Assembly: GCF_002878395.1 (NCBI RefSeq)
Contig: NC_061114.1
Location: 163,043,884-163,107,883 of the forward strand
Origin: Capsicum annuum
Lineage: Eukaryota; Streptophyta; Magnoliopsida; Solanales; Solanaceae
Reading direction: 5' to 3'
Length of the DNA stretch: 64,000 bases
Both the position numbers and the translations under genes were made by a program. Every line of letters starts with the position of its first letter. Position 1 is the first letter of the stretch. Shown in pieces: positions 1 through 12,734 of this stretch. The notes under the pieces are model-generated. The model ran no database searches and was not told the DNA's origin. It saw only the letters and a list, made by a program, of their open reading frames with translations.

Positions 1-2696
1 ACGATACAATATGAATAAATAAGGGAAGAGATGGATATATGGTAATATGATATCTAGATATATGTATATACATATAGGTATACAAGATGAACTCAAAGGT
101 AACAACCTAAGTAGCCAACCTAACCTCTCCAAAGACTCCTAACCAAGTAAGAAAGCTAATACTAGCATGATCTGGGCTTATAGTCAAAATGTTTAACCAT
201 GAATACATTATCTATAATGCAATTTACCATAAAAAAGGAACCGAAACTAGTCTACTGTGAACTAACCACAATAACAACAATAAAGTAACTGGATAGGCTG
301 AACAAACAATACCTAACCGAGGCCCCATAAACTCAAAAGGTTCAATCAACAGTCAACAAACAATGACCATAGCCTATATCTATCAACTTTATACCTATGC
401 AACCCCCCATAAGGTTGATAGATATAAGCACAAAACAACATAAGAGTGATAGCCAATGCATATGAATGAACGAATATAGATTAATTTATAGTACCATAAC
501 TGATTTAAGTGACATAAAATATACCTCCTCCATCTCAACAACTTGAAAAGATAGGACCTATAGTGACCTCTCTCCTCCATCATAATGACTTGTGAACGAA
601 GGGGATCCTAGGGGATTAGAAAATATTTGTACACATTTACTTGGTTCCGACCCAGGATTTCTAATATCAACAGCAGCAGCAATCTACTCCATCTAGTATC
701 GGGGAGATGTATATATATATAGAATAAGTGCACGAACTCGAACCATGGCTAAAAGAGTGTAAGTCTATAAATCTATTGCTCGAGATCAACTTCAGGATTA
801 AATTAGTGTCATAGTGTAGAAAGGGTCAGAATCTCTCGTGATTGATGTAAATAGTAATGGTAAAAGAGTGGATAAATCATGGATCAAAATCAATCTCGGT
901 CTAGTTTCGAAAACATCATATTCAGTTCCAAAATCTCATAAACCATTAAATAAGGTGGTATAATTTTTGTTATAAAAAATTCACCTTAAAATCAAAAAGT
1001 GGGAATAAATCTTTTCTTATGAAATAGTAGTAAAATCATGGTTTTGGTTGGAATTGTATCACTAAGTAAGCATAAGCACACGTATGCATGCCATGTCTAG
1101 TATCCAAATAATATAATCATAATTTTCCAGGTGTCGATAGACTAAAACCACATCCTTTACAAATATAGATTACTCACTTTGACTCCAACTGGTATCGTAA
1201 CCATGGCCTCGAGCCCACCAGTGTATAACTAGCATAATGATAATACTATAATTCAAGGAATCTATGATCTAATCCATCAATTCAACTAGAAAACTTTATA
1301 CTAAAGGATACTTAGTATCAACTATGGTCAACATGCTTATGTTCTAGGGTGAAAGGATCCTATAACCACAACTAGTATTTCATCTTAAGGGTTGATTCAT
1401 CGTTCTGTCCCTAAACTCCTAAATTAGGATAGATCATGATATTCTAATTATAAACACGTCCTATCAAACCAACCTAGCATGAAATCTAGATAACATATCA
1501 TCTCAAGAAGAAAAATAGACTAAAGCCTACCTCGATGTTGAACTACAATCCTTGAATCATACACAAATCGCTTGCCTTCTCCTCATGATCCCAAAACTCC
1601 ACCATGCTATCAAAATAGTAATCTACTTATCACTAGAAGTAAAATGAGACCTACATTTTTAAATAAAAGGTTGGGTCTGAATTTGGGTCAAGAACGGACT
1701 TGCGAGGCCTGCGAACAAAATCCAAAATTGAATCTGTCATGAGGTTCCTCAAAGGACATGGAATGTTTGCTCAAAAGTTGAGAAAAATAGGGGCCCAAAT
1801 CATTCCCTAAAGTCTAGGGATTTAAAAATCTAATTTCTTATAATTTACAATGAAATATGATGAAAATTGGCAGGAAAAATAACGAGTAATGACCAAGGAG
1901 TGTTATGCTAACTTATCTTAGCTTCAATGGAAAACTCCCCACTCTTTCTCTCCCTTAAAGCTCTCAAAATAATGGAAATTGATGGAGAAAATAATGGGAA
2001 AATCAGAAGAAGAAAGGGGTTTAACAATCCCTAGGTGTCGCTAAAACGGTCACTTGTCCGCTTAAGTGGCACAAGTTTGCTAAAGCAATCAGGCCATGGG
2101 ATGAAAGCATCTCTAAAGCATTCTCCTTGTACTAAAGCGATTTAGTGTCACTAAAGTGGCTCTTTAACCACTAAAGTGGTTAGACCAGATATCTGGCACC
2201 AGATTTTTGGCTATGTCAAAAATAGACACTGAGCAAGATTCGTTCAAAACCTTGTGAACACTGGAAAACTATGATACTATACCAAATTGATATTTTAACT
2301 CAATAGAACCATCAAAACTTTCATACTATACCATTTTGACTAAATATGGGGCCCACACCTATACTTCTATTTTTTCATATAATCCACTAATAGTACAAAA
2401 TGAGTTCAAAAGCCTTAAGACCTGAATCAAGGATCCCCCTAGCCTAAAATTAATATCTACAGTTGATGGCATTATCAAAATTCTCATCCGCGGACATTTA
2501 TTAGGAGTTCGGGTCTAATAACAATTCTTTAATAGTGAAAGCTCCAAAATAGATAAATGAGCATAAAATACAAATGAATAATCTGATAACTAAACCAATA
2601 GTTATGGAAAGTCATAAATGGCCTGTAGCTACTATAGGAAGGCTAAAAATAACAAAAATACATTTAAATCAGGAAACGACATAGAGGATTATTACA
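1..2696 (-). mobile_element. Tekay-like element, 3' LTR (truncated by window edge)
   Basis: The sequence from position 1 to 2696 aligns by eye, with many substitutions and small indels, to 47152-49917 in the same orientation. Read on the minus strand it begins TGTAATAATCCTCTATG, the degenerate counterpart of TGTAATGCCCTCTAGG at 49917. A TGTAATGCCC start is typical of Del/Tekay chromovirus LTRs. About 750 bp of the LTR lie beyond the left edge. Near 2030-2190 it carries several copies of a motif around CTAAAGTGG / CGCTTAAGTGG, shared with 49190-49400. No coding sequence is seen; the ORFs here are short and random. Confidence 0.8.
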
Positions 2697-2845
2697 ATAT
2701 TCTCTACTAAAATGACTTTTGTCTACAAAACTTAATGGATAGAAAGAGCACAAAAGCTAGAAGGGATGAGGTACTAGGTCCGTAAGACTCCTCAGATAAC
2801 CTCTATGGAGAGACAATGCTTCCAAGGGGTATTGCCATATATATC
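2697..2845 (-). mobile_element. Tekay-like element, internal sequence next to its 3' LTR
   Basis: This short piece lies between the minus-strand 3' LTR and the Athila-1 insertion. On the minus strand the bases just before the LTR read GTAGAGAATAT, the position of the polypurine tract. The rest of the internal region resumes at 42670 on the other side of Athila-1. The last five bases (ATATC) are the left target-site duplicate of Athila-1. Confidence 0.65.
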
Positions 2846-4411
2846 TGATGTGCCATGGAAACATGAAATATTTGATGCTTAAAATAAGGAATTTATGTAT
2901 GGACTTAGGTTATTTTATTGGCTATGATGTGGTTTGGTGTGTTGTTCCAAGTAAAACAGGTTGGCAGTGGTGTTGGGATAAAAAGAAGAAAGAAAAGTCT
3001 AAAAGAGCAAAGTACTATTCAAGCTATGAGTTCTCAAGTCACCTTACGACTCGCAGCCATACTCATTGGGATACTAGTAGCAAGAGTGAAGCTGAGAAAC
3101 CAAGTAAAGCTTGATTATGACTAGTGAATATAACTCGTAAGAAGTAGCTACCAGTCATTGAGAAAAATCATAAAGTAAGCAAAAGCCAAAGCTAAACCAG
3201 AGGTGAAGTCATAGAATACCATGAGTTGTAAGGTCTGCCTATGACTATTAGTAGGAAATTGTAAAGAGACCAGTGTTCAAAGCCCTAAAGTTTAAGGTAC
3301 AAGTGATAACGAGTGAAGGCTATGCATCGTAAGGACTCACTATAACTCGTGGTGATGAATCGTAATAATAGTAAAATCTTGGAGCCTGGAAGATGAAATT
3401 ACACTGGAATAGCAATGACTAGAAAACCTACACCTCATAAAGAGAACTTACAAGTCGTAAGGATTGCCAACTTACTTTTCCTATTCCATTTTTATTAGAG
3501 TTTCTTTATTATTTTGAGATACTATAAATACGTTAGGGTTGTTTCTTTATTAGGTTATGCACTTCAAATGCACTTTTACATAATTTTTATATTGTTTACA
3601 TACTTGGATTATTCTTGGATTTTTGACTTAGCATTTAATTGGAGATCTTAGATTTTTTCCCTTTCATTATTTTTCAATTAATTACATGTCTTCTTCATTG
3701 AGTATTATGGGTTATTGCATAAGTATGAGCAGCTAATTTCCTTGACTAGGGTTGTAGGAACCCTGGTAGATTAACTACATAGGGGAAGTATGAGATTTAT
3801 CTATTCTACTGTAATTGTGTGTATGGAAATCTTCTTCGTATTAATTGGACCTAAGCTACTGCAGAAGCTTGGGAATTACTTGTATTCTAGAACGTCCTCA
3901 CAAGGGAGTTTATGATTGGGAAAAAAAGGTTACAACAGTTATTTGAAGCTATAAACCCTCATCTAATCAACTCAAGACTCAAAAGGTGAGAGTTTTACTG
4001 AGGTTGTAGATAAGAGACACCAAGGAGACACCCTGAGACTTACAAGGTAAAGGGTGAAATATATCAATTCATTCACAAGACAGTTAATAGTACAGATCTT
4101 GTAAACTTTGCATGAAAAAAAGTAGGATAGGTGGGTTGAACATGAGAATCTAACATAGTTTTGAAGCTAGGGGAACAAAATTCTAGTGTTCTTCTCATAT
4201 TATTTACAAACTCGGTCATTTAAGTTCGGCTAGTTATTACTTTTGACTTTCAATCTCCACATTTAATTTTCCGCACTACTCATGGATTTTTTTTAAATTT
4301 GATATACTGTTCAATGAAATTCCCTATAGGTTCGACCCCAACCTGAGTTGGTTTACTATAATTGGTATCGACCGCAGCATACTTCTAGGAGGTTAGTTTT
4401 GGGCGACATCA
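2846..4411 (+). mobile_element. Athila-1 5' LTR
   Basis: The repeat starts TGATGTGCC and ends GGGCGACATCA. It is matched by 41132-42669, which starts TGATGTGCC and ends GGGCGACGTCA. A TATA box (TATAAATA, 3533-3540) is followed by a U5 with the usual Athila features, including a GGTTCGACCCCAAC stretch near 4330. U3 contains repeated ACGACTCGTA / ACGAGTCGTA words that can pair with each other. Flanking bases are ATATC on the left and ATGTC after the 3' LTR, a five-base target duplication with one mismatch. The divergence between the two LTRs shows an old insertion. Confidence 0.88.
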
Positions 4412-4416
4412 AAGTT

Positions 4417-4434
4417 TGGCATCGTTGCAGGGGA
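4417..4434 (+). promoter_or_regulatory. Athila-1 primer-binding site (tRNA-Asp type)
   Basis: TGGCATCGTTGCAGGGGA lies five bases after the 5' LTR. It matches the Athila consensus TGGCGCCGTTGCCGGGGA except for a few bases, and the same site in Athila-2 (53811) reads TGGCACTGTTGCCGGGGA. A tRNA-Asp primer is established for Athila elements. The mismatches here are probably mutations after insertion. Confidence 0.85.
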
Positions 4435-4518
4435 ATTACGGTGTGAATTATTGATTAAAGTTTAGTGGAGTTTGCGACTTTTTATTTTATAGTTAATAGT
4501 TGGGTATACGTCGGTGTA

Positions 4519-6421
4519 TGCCTAGCATAAAGATTCAAGGCAATCCCTTACTCCCTATTGATCCTAAGCCAGAGAGACTTTTACAAACACTACGAAGGAT
4601 GTTAGAGCAAGTTAGTAATGGTATTCCTGTTGGAGTTTAAGATCCTCAAAATGTACTTCCCTCTCCTCCTGCTGATCCATAGAACATTATTGACATATAG
4701 ACAAAGTAATTGTTAGCTGAGGCAGCTGAATAGAGAAGATTAGCTAAGGAGGCTCGGTTGGCTCAACAGGCACATCGAACCTTGCCAAGACTGGTAGATA
4801 ATCTTCAAGCGTCACTTGACATAAACTGAAATAGAGTACAGGGTGTTAGAGGTCAATTGATACCAGTATAGCGATACTTACTTCCATACAATGAAGATGA
4901 GGATATGAGGTATATTGATCTAGTAAAGGCAGGAGCCATTAATGCTCCTACTCTACCCTCTAATGTCAAATTCAATATCACTAGTGCAATGATCCAGCTT
5001 CTGAACTTATAGGGTGTGTTTTTAGGGTTGGCGACTGATGAATCAAACATCCATCTTGCCAATTTTAAAGGGATTTTCATTTTATATACCATTCTAAGAA
5101 TGGACTAGGAGGCATTGAGACTGCGATTTTTCCCATTTTCATTAAAAAAAAGAAGCATCACTATGGTTAGGGGAACTTCTAAGGGGTTCAATAACAACAT
5201 GGAATGAATTGTGCAGGCAGTTTTTGAATAGATTCTTTCCTCCTGCTAGGAAATTTCAACTTAAAGATGAGATCTATAACTTCCAACAATTGTGTGGAGT
5301 CCATGTATGAGGCTTAATTCAGATTCAAAAATAAGTTGAGTATGGTTTCGAACCACCACATCCTTGGATCTATTCTTCTGAAAATATTTTATAGATCTCT
5401 GACTATGAGTTCGAAGGCTGTGGAGGATACAATATCTGTAGGAGCTTTTATGCAGTTGTGATTGGAAGTAGCACAGGAGATGCTTGATGACATCTCTATT
5501 ATAAATCGTAGATGGCAAACAAGAGATGTTGAGAGAGGTATAGGTACATATGAAATTGGAGTTGCTAGTGACTATAGAGCTGGCAATGATTCAGTGGCAC
5601 AAAAAGTTGCATAGCTCAAACAGATATTGGACGACTTGCAAAGAAATTTGCATCAATGACTTTAGAAAAATGAACATAGTGGGGGTAAAGGGACCTACTT
5701 CCAGAGCTTATAAATTGGATACATATAAGGAATCAAAGTATTTAGATCATGAAATGATGACTTTTCGAGTCAAAGGGTAAGGAAATCAAGGTCAGAACTA
5801 TTATGGTCATAGGTATTGAGATAGAAATCGAGAATGAGAAAGTGATTGAAGGCGCAAGGATGACTACAAAGAGAAGAGTGATATATATATTTCACTAGGT
5901 AGTCAAGATACAGAATCAATAATGAAAGCAATAGTGTCAAAGTTGGTAAAAGGACAAGAGAGCCAAGAAAGATTCCTTAAAGAGATTTAGGCAGATATAT
6001 CAGGGCTGAATCAAAATGTTGAGTCGCATGCCATAGCAATTAAACAACTGGAGCAGCAGTTTGGCCAAATGTCAACTACTTTGAACCAAAGGTAGCCTAG
6101 AACTCTTCCTATTAATAAGTTCAAAACCATAAGAACGACAGTTATATCCAGGCTATTACCAGTTGATGTGGTAAAGCCACCATAGATCCACTGATGCCCA
6201 CTGTGAGTGAGTAAAATAATGATGTTGATACTGTTGATGCTGAGGATGTACCTGATGTTAAAGTTGAGAAATTATTAGATATCGAGAGTAGTTACAAGAA
6301 GGATAAAAGTAAGAGTAAACACTATTCCTAGATCTCTCCCACCTTATCCACAGAGACTGAAAAAGAAGCAGGAAGAAGGAAAATACAAGAAATTTCTTTC
6401 AATGTTGAAGGAGTTTTCTGT
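4519..6421 (+). pseudogene. gag: Athila-1 gag pseudogene
   Basis: This is a decayed retrotransposon capsid gene. A start codon at 4519 opens MPSIKIQGNPLLPIDPKPE and runs about 40 codons to a stop. Further pieces in several frames show the Athila gag core: a run with FFPFSL followed by a WLGELLRGSITTWNELC-like stretch near 5130-5220, then FLNRFFPPARKF and an EIYNFQQ stretch near 5230-5290. A Gln/Glu-rich segment with QLEQQFGQ lies near 6045-6070. The frame is broken by many stops and shifts, so no protein can be made. The end of gag is interrupted at 6421 by a solo LTR, and the frame resumes at 7928. Confidence 0.82.
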
Positions 6422-7922
6422 TGATAACGCTCAAAATACACCTCTCAAATGAGAATGTAAGCGATCATTGTCAATATATAACCCAACTAGGTTGGGTTCG
6501 AATCCCACAGTAAATATGGTGTGAACTTAAGTCGTTTGCGATTTAATCAACTGATAGTTGGATGTTTCCTGAAATGGGGGTTTTGTGATTTAGAAAATAA
6601 TTGTTGGTCACTTTAGTTTCAGTGTTTGTAATCAAGAGTTTATGGAAATCCAGAATTATGTTCACTATGGGTTTTGGTACTTAACAGATGCTAATAATGA
6701 TTCAAGATTCTCACGCTAAGTAGGACAACGGATTATCTTTATCGAATTTATGCCTAAATGTCTGTCAACCTACTTACGAATTTAATTACCTAATCCTCTC
6801 GGACTTAGGGAATTTATATTCACAGACCAGACTTTACCTCAGGTTAATCAACCTCGTTACAGCATCAATTATTAAATGGAAGTTTAGTGCTTCCAAGTCC
6901 CTATCAATAATTCACTTCCTACTGTATTTGATTTCTTATCTCAAGCAAATCAAAGTAGGAACTATCTATCGTTTGCAACCACTAGATAATGATTAAAATC
7001 TAGGAATTATCAAGGAGTCCTATTACCTTTAAAATCTTAAACACTTAGCATCTTACCAAGACTTAACCCATAGATCCCATAATTCTGGTTAAAGGGGTTT
7101 AGTCACTCATGATGTAATAGTCGAAACAACTAGTTGTACTCATAATTTTGAAAGATGAACTTACCACAAGATGAATAATAACTAGTGATTCTCAGATTAG
7201 ATCATAATAGAAATCCCAAAATATTGATGAAAATCTCTTCAAAGATAATTGTTTTTCAAGACAAGAAACTAGAGAGAAAAGTAACAAAATACGTGTGTCA
7301 AAATATGTTCCAAACTCTCTTAGAAAACCCTAACCTATTCTTTAAATAGTTCATCATAAATAAAGAAACAAAATCACAGAGTTTAATAATTCCTCGAATT
7401 AGGCGACGATATTCGTGATACCTTATCAGGAGTCTGACGACTTATCACAAATATCATCAACTCCTTCTTCAGTTTTAGCACTTTCTTCTTAAGGCTGACA
7501 ATAGATCCTAATGACTTATCAGAAGTGTGATGACATATTAGATAATGTCGTCACTTCTCCACCTCAGCTTACATGTTCTGCCTAAAGCTGACGGCAACTC
7601 TGACGACTTATCAACCTCTTGATGACTTATCAGGAAATGTTGTCACAACTTTCAGCTGAGGTCCATTCTCTGTATAAGGTAGTCGGTATTTTTGATAACT
7701 TATCACAGGGCTGACGACTTATCAGGAATGTCGTCAGCCATATTTCTCTTCTATTTGCTTCAGATTTCAACTTTTTTACTTCCATTCTTGTTGGTTCTCT
7801 TGCATCTTAGCTTCTACTGCAAAATCAAAGATAAAACAATCAAAAACAACAAAAGTTGCTTAAGACCTTGCAATCATTCTCAGTTAAAAGCCTCAAATGT
7901 GTTAGCATCTACTCACACATCA
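6422..7922 (-). mobile_element. Solo LTR (Athila-type) inside Athila-1
   Basis: The 1501-bp block is flanked by a perfect five-base duplication, TCTGT (6417-6421 and 7923-7927). It has TG...CA termini, and no internal region or second LTR. Removing it joins the KEFSV codons before it to the NISLIGALEQM codons after it. Orientation is inferred as minus. On that strand it starts TGATGTGTGAG, has a TATTTAAAG box near 7345, then GTTAGGGTTTTC, and ends GAGCGTTATCA, which resembles Athila LTR ends. U3 holds at least five variants of TGACGACTTATCA at 7435-7730. A palindrome AACCCAACTAGGTTGGGTT lies at 6480-6498. Solo LTRs arise by recombination between the two LTRs of one element. Confidence 0.88.
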
Positions 7923-7927
7923 TCTGT

Positions 7928-8780
7928 GAACATTTCACTAATTGGGGCATTGGAGCAAATGTCTGGCTAGGCCAAATTCATGAAAGATCTGGTCACTAAA
8001 AAGCGGACTATGAGCAATGAGCTTGCTGAAAATTTTCATCACTATAGTATTGTTGCCTCTAGATTATTTGTAGAGAAGAAGGAAGACCCTGGAGCTTTCA
8101 CCATTCCATGCACCATTGGGTCTCTAAACTTTACTCGGGCTTTATGTGATCTAAAAGCAAGCATAAATCTTATTCCACGTGTTATGTTCAAGCAGTTAGG
8201 TCTAAGGGCACCCAAACCAATAACTATGCAATTGGAAATGGTATATTAGACTGTGAAAAAACTGGTAGGTATTCTCTTTAATGTGTTGGTCAATGGAGCT
8301 TTCTTTATCTTTCCTATTGATTTTACGATACTGGATTGCGAGCCCCGATTATTTTAGGTAGACCTTTTCTAGCTATAGGAAGAGTGTTGGTTGACATGGA
8401 GTTGGGAGAGCTGATGTTCTGACTAAACAATGAGAAAGTGATTTTTAATGTATGCCAGTCTATGCGAAAGCCGGATGAATTAAGGGTAGTGTCTGTGATA
8501 GACACCTTTGATGATGATATGGATAAACTCTGTGAGGTTGACAACCTATGATATGGGAATAATGATATTCCTATCAAAGAGAGATTGGGTGTTGAAGCCT
8601 TACCAACAGTGATTATGAACTTTAATAGTAAAGGAATTAAAGAGTACGACAAGATGGTTGGTGCTCTGTATTGGAAAGGTTGATATACATACTCTCTGAA
8701 GAAGCTTGATCTGGATTTGAAGAACAGAACCACTCCTACCACTCATCCATCAATTCAACAGCCACCAGTATTAGAGTTGA
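7928..8780 (+). pseudogene. Athila-1 protease pseudogene
   Basis: The frame at 7980-8249 continues the gag-pro region after the solo LTR. It reads through EKKEDPGAFTIPCTIGSLNF and into ALCDLKASINLIPRVMF, the retropepsin active-site region. The usual Asp-Leu-Gly-Ala-Ser is present as D-L-K-A-S, so Gly is replaced by Lys. A stop follows at 8248. Downstream the frame shows a FPIDF then a RPFLAIGRVLVDMELGE-like stretch (8310-8410), the conserved end of Athila proteases. The reading frame is interrupted and the catalytic loop is altered, so this is not an active enzyme. Confidence 0.82.
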
Positions 8781-10300
8781 AGTCCCTCTCATCCTATTTG
8801 CAATATGCTTTCTTGGGAGGCCAATAATACATTTCCAATGATCATTATTACGGATTTGATAGAGATTGAGGTAGAGGCATTATTGTCTGTATTGTAGAAG
8901 TTCAAATGAGCTATAGGTTGGACTATTGCGGATATTGGGTAATCGACCAAGAATTTGCACTCATAAGATCCAACTTGAACTAGATTATATCCCAACTATT
9001 GAGCATCAGCGATGATTGAATCTTCCTATGCAGGAGGTAGTAAAGAAATAGATTATTAAGTGGTCAGACACTAGTATGGTTTATCATATTTTTGATAGCA
9101 AGTTGGTCAGTCTTATTTAATATATCTCGAAGAAAATTGGCATTACAGTAGTGCCTAATGAGAAGAATAAGGTCATGCCAATAAGACCAGTCACAGGTTG
9201 GAGAGTGTGAATGGACTATAAGAAGTTGAACACATGGACCCAAAAAAACACTTCACATTGTCTTTCATGAACTACATGCTAGATAGACTTGTGGGAAAGG
9301 GCTGGTATTATTTTTAGGATGGCTATTCAGGGTATAATTAGATCATGATTGCTCCCGAAGATCTGGAGAAGACAACTTTTACCTACTTATATTGGACTTT
9401 TCTGTTCAAGAAAATGTCATCTGGGTTGCACTACGCCCCATCCATATTTTAGAAATGCATGATGTCCATCTTCTCTGAGATGGTATAAAATACCATTGGA
9501 GTATTCATGGATAATTTTTTGGCAGTTGGTGACTCTTTTGATAATTATTTGGTACATTTGGCCAATGCTCTGAGGTGATGTGAAGAATGTAAGTTGGTAC
9601 TTAATTAGGATAATTGTTGCTTTATGGTGAAAGAATGAATTGTGCTTAGGCAAAAGATTTGGAAAAAATCCATAGAGGTTGACAAGGCATAATTTGAAGT
9701 GATTCAGAAGCTTCCACCGCTAATTTCATTTAAAGGAATTCGAAGCTTTTAGGACATACAGGTTTTTCTAGGAGATTTCTCAAAGATTTCTAATACTTTA
9801 TGCAAGTTTCTTGAGAAAGAGGTGAAGTTTGATTTCAATGAAGCATATCTGAAAGCTTTTGAATACTTAAAAGAGTGGCTGGTGTCAACTTCTATCATTG
9901 TGTCTCCTGACTAGTCTATGCCATTTAAGATCATGTGTGATACAAGTGGTGTGGCTCTAGGTGCTGCCTTAGGCCAAGGGAGAGAAAAGATTTTTCACCC
10001 AATCTACTATGCCAGCAAGGCATTAAACCCTGCTTAGAAGAATTATACTGTTACTGAACAAAAGTTGCTAGCAGTGGTTTTTCCTTTGAGAAATTTTGGT
10101 CTTATCTGATTGGCACTAAGTTTGTTGTTTATAGATTATACAGCTTTGAGCTACTTGATGGCAAAGAAAGATGCAAAGCCTAGATTAATCTGTTGGGTTC
10201 TCTTGCTGCAAGAGTTTGATTTTGAGGTAAAAGACCGAAAGGGTACAAAAAATTAAGTTGCTGATCATTTGTCCATACTTGAAGAGAAAGCTATGTAGAA
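8781..10300 (+). pseudogene. pol: Athila-1 reverse transcriptase / RNase H pseudogene
   Basis: The decayed polymerase is recognisable in pieces. They include a VVPNEKNKVMPIRPVTGWRV-like stretch (9150-9210), MDYKKLN (9213), a DGYSGYNQI counterpart near 9320, and the palm region near 9480-9560, where the catalytic loop is damaged. RNase H follows at 9930-10230, with a CDTSGVALGAALGQGREK-type Asp motif and a VYRLYSFELLD-type Asp motif. At least a dozen stops and several shifts interrupt it. It lies between protease and integrase in the usual Gypsy order. Confidence 0.82.
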
Positions 10301-11664
10301 AGTAGGGAATAGGCTTGACATCAATGATACTTTTCTAGACAAGCAAATTTTGGCAGCATCACAAGACCTAGTTCCCTGGTTTGCTGACTTCACAAGTTAC
10401 CTGGCTAATGATATTGTTCCAGAAGATCTATCTTTCTAGAAAAGAAAAAAATTTATGTAAGAGGTAAGGAAGTTTTTCTGGAATGAACCTTACTTATTCT
10501 GAATCTGTGCGAATGGAGTTATTCATAGATGCATCCCTGAAGTGAAGATGATGAACATTCTTTAAGCTTGTCATGCTTCACCTATTAGGGGTCACCATGG
10601 AGGAACCTGCACAACCCATAAGATCTTGCAATGTGGGTACTACTAGGCTACGATATACAAGGATTCTCATGACTCTGCTTCTACCTATGACCAATTTCAA
10701 TGTCCAAGGCAATATCTTTAGACACCATGAACTCCCCATGATACCCATTTTGGAGTTAGAATTGTTTGATATTTAGGGAACCGACTTCATGGATCCATTT
10801 GTGAGATCCTTTGGTATGAAATAAATTTTTGTGGTGGTGGATTATGTGTCTAAATAGGTGGAAGCGGTTGCGCTCCCCAATAATGAAGGAAGAAGTGTCA
10901 TCGCCTTCCTGAAGAAATACATCTTTTCTTGATTTAGCATGCCACGTGGAATTATTAGTGATGGTAGGTCACACTTCTATAATCGCCTATTCAAAAATTT
11001 GTTTGAGAAGTATGGTGTAAAGCATAAGGTGGAAACACCTTATCATCTCCATTCTAGCGGATAGGCTGAAGTGTCCAATAGAGATATAAAGTCTATTTTG
11101 GCAAAAACTATAAATGCCAATAGGACTAATTGGTCAAAAAAGTTTGATGATGCTTTATGGGCCTACCAAGAAGCTTTCAAGGACCCCATAGGTGATTCTC
11201 TGTATCAATTGTTATATGGTAAGGAATGTCACTTGCCTATTGAACATAAGCACAAAGCACTATGGGCATTGAAGAAATTCAACTTTTAATGGCACGATGC
11301 AGCAAAGGCGAGACTGAGTAAGGTAAATGAGTTGGATGAATTCCAATTCCGGGCTTATTAGAGATTTGCACTGTACAAGGAGAAGATGAATTTGCATCAT
11401 GATCGAAAAATCAAGAAAAGAGTATTTGAGCCAGGTGACCAGGCACTGTTGTATAATTTGAAACTTCAACTATTTCCAGGTAAATTGAAGTCTAGATGGT
11501 ATAGGCCATTTACTGTGGTGAGAGTATTTCCATATGGTGCTTTAAAATTAAAGTGTGAAGGGGAAGCCCCATTCAAAATTAATGGGCAAAGGATAAAGCA
11601 CTACATGGTCAACACCGAAGAAGTTAAGGTAATTAAGCATTTGAGCCTTGGTGAGTCTGAGTAA
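10301..11664 (+). pseudogene. int: Athila-1 integrase pseudogene
   Basis: Integrase remnants run from an HHCC region near 10560-10720 (ACHASPIRGHHGG) through the catalytic core. The core includes VVVDYVSK (10832), a GIISDGRSHFYN stretch (10950) and [12 protein letters not shown] (11075), which hold the two Asp and the Glu of the DDE triad. The longest open pieces are 11071-11289 and 11386-11664. The second holds the C-terminal PGDQALLYNLKLQLFPGKLKS and INGQRIKHY motifs typical of Athila pol ends. In-frame stops at several Trp and Gln codon positions and frame changes make it a pseudogene. Confidence 0.85.
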
Positions 11665-12734
11665 CCAAGGCAATTGAGTCTTGCCGCGATTGTACATCAG
11701 GCACTACATGGGAAGTAACCCATGGGTTTGGTTGGTGAAGTCTGAGTAACCAACCTAGCAACGTCGTGCCACGACATTAAACCAAGCATTTCATAGGAAG
11801 CAGCCCATGTTTTGTACTTATTAAAATATAAGGTAACATATGTGTTCAGTGTGCAGGAGTGGATTTTGCATGAGTCATCCAGAAAAGTTATTGATATCAG
11901 GATATACGAGTTCTTTACAAGTTATAACCAAATACCACGACTCATAATCAAGAGTCATATATACCTGGAACTTGGAACACTCAGGTATTTGGTCTCTGGA
12001 GCTATTACGACTCTCAAAACGAGTCGTAGTCTCTAGTTACGACTCGTCACCTTGAGTAATAATAACTAGGGAGTCCAAGTAAGGTTATAATCATGTAAAA
12101 ATAGAATTCAACACTTGTAAGCAATGGTTATGAGTCATAATGAAGACTCATAACCAAGCCTAACAGTTCAGGCATCGCGAGTTGACCTAGCCCAAAATTG
12201 CAAATTAAAACAAAAGGGCACCCAAATTGGGTACCCGAATTGCAAATTCCTGAACTCCCTCCATTGTTCATAACTAGAAAAGATCAAAAAACACTTCACA
12301 TTCACTCCAAAAACACAAAATCTATCAAGTTCAATCTTTCTAAAGTACAAATTCATAAAGATTAGGTCTTAGCACTGTTTGAAGTTAAGAAATCCAAGTT
12401 TTTAGCAAACAAGTGATTTATGCTTTGATGCTATATATATTAAACTTGTTCATTGAATATGCATGTTTTCTTGGGTTTTTTAATGAAAATTTACATGTAA
12501 GTGCGCTAAAGCCCTATTCATATGAATGTTTGTAAAAAGCTAATAATGGAAATGGAAATTTGGACTTGTGCACTGAAATTTAGTTAGGAGTGAAGGTATG
12601 GAGTGTTAGAATGAATCCAAAAAGCTTAATGTTGTGTTGGAACTGATAATTGGAACTAAATAGTCTAGACCTCCATGTTACAGTTGTTATGTGATGCCTA
12701 ACTACTCGTAAATACCCTTAACGAGTCATTATGA
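11665..12734 (+). other. Athila-1 pol-env spacer with U3-like motifs
   Basis: No real ORF is seen. The first part carries the Athila post-pol motif GTCGTGCCACGAC followed by a GGAAGCAGCCCATG stretch (11764-11808). The part at 11890-12150 contains TACGACTC / GACTCGTA words like those in this element's own LTR U3 (3040-3470). From about 12180 the sequence looks like an untranslated leader, rich in CA and A. It lies directly before the env-like ORF and could have supplied a promoter for it (inference). Confidence 0.6.
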
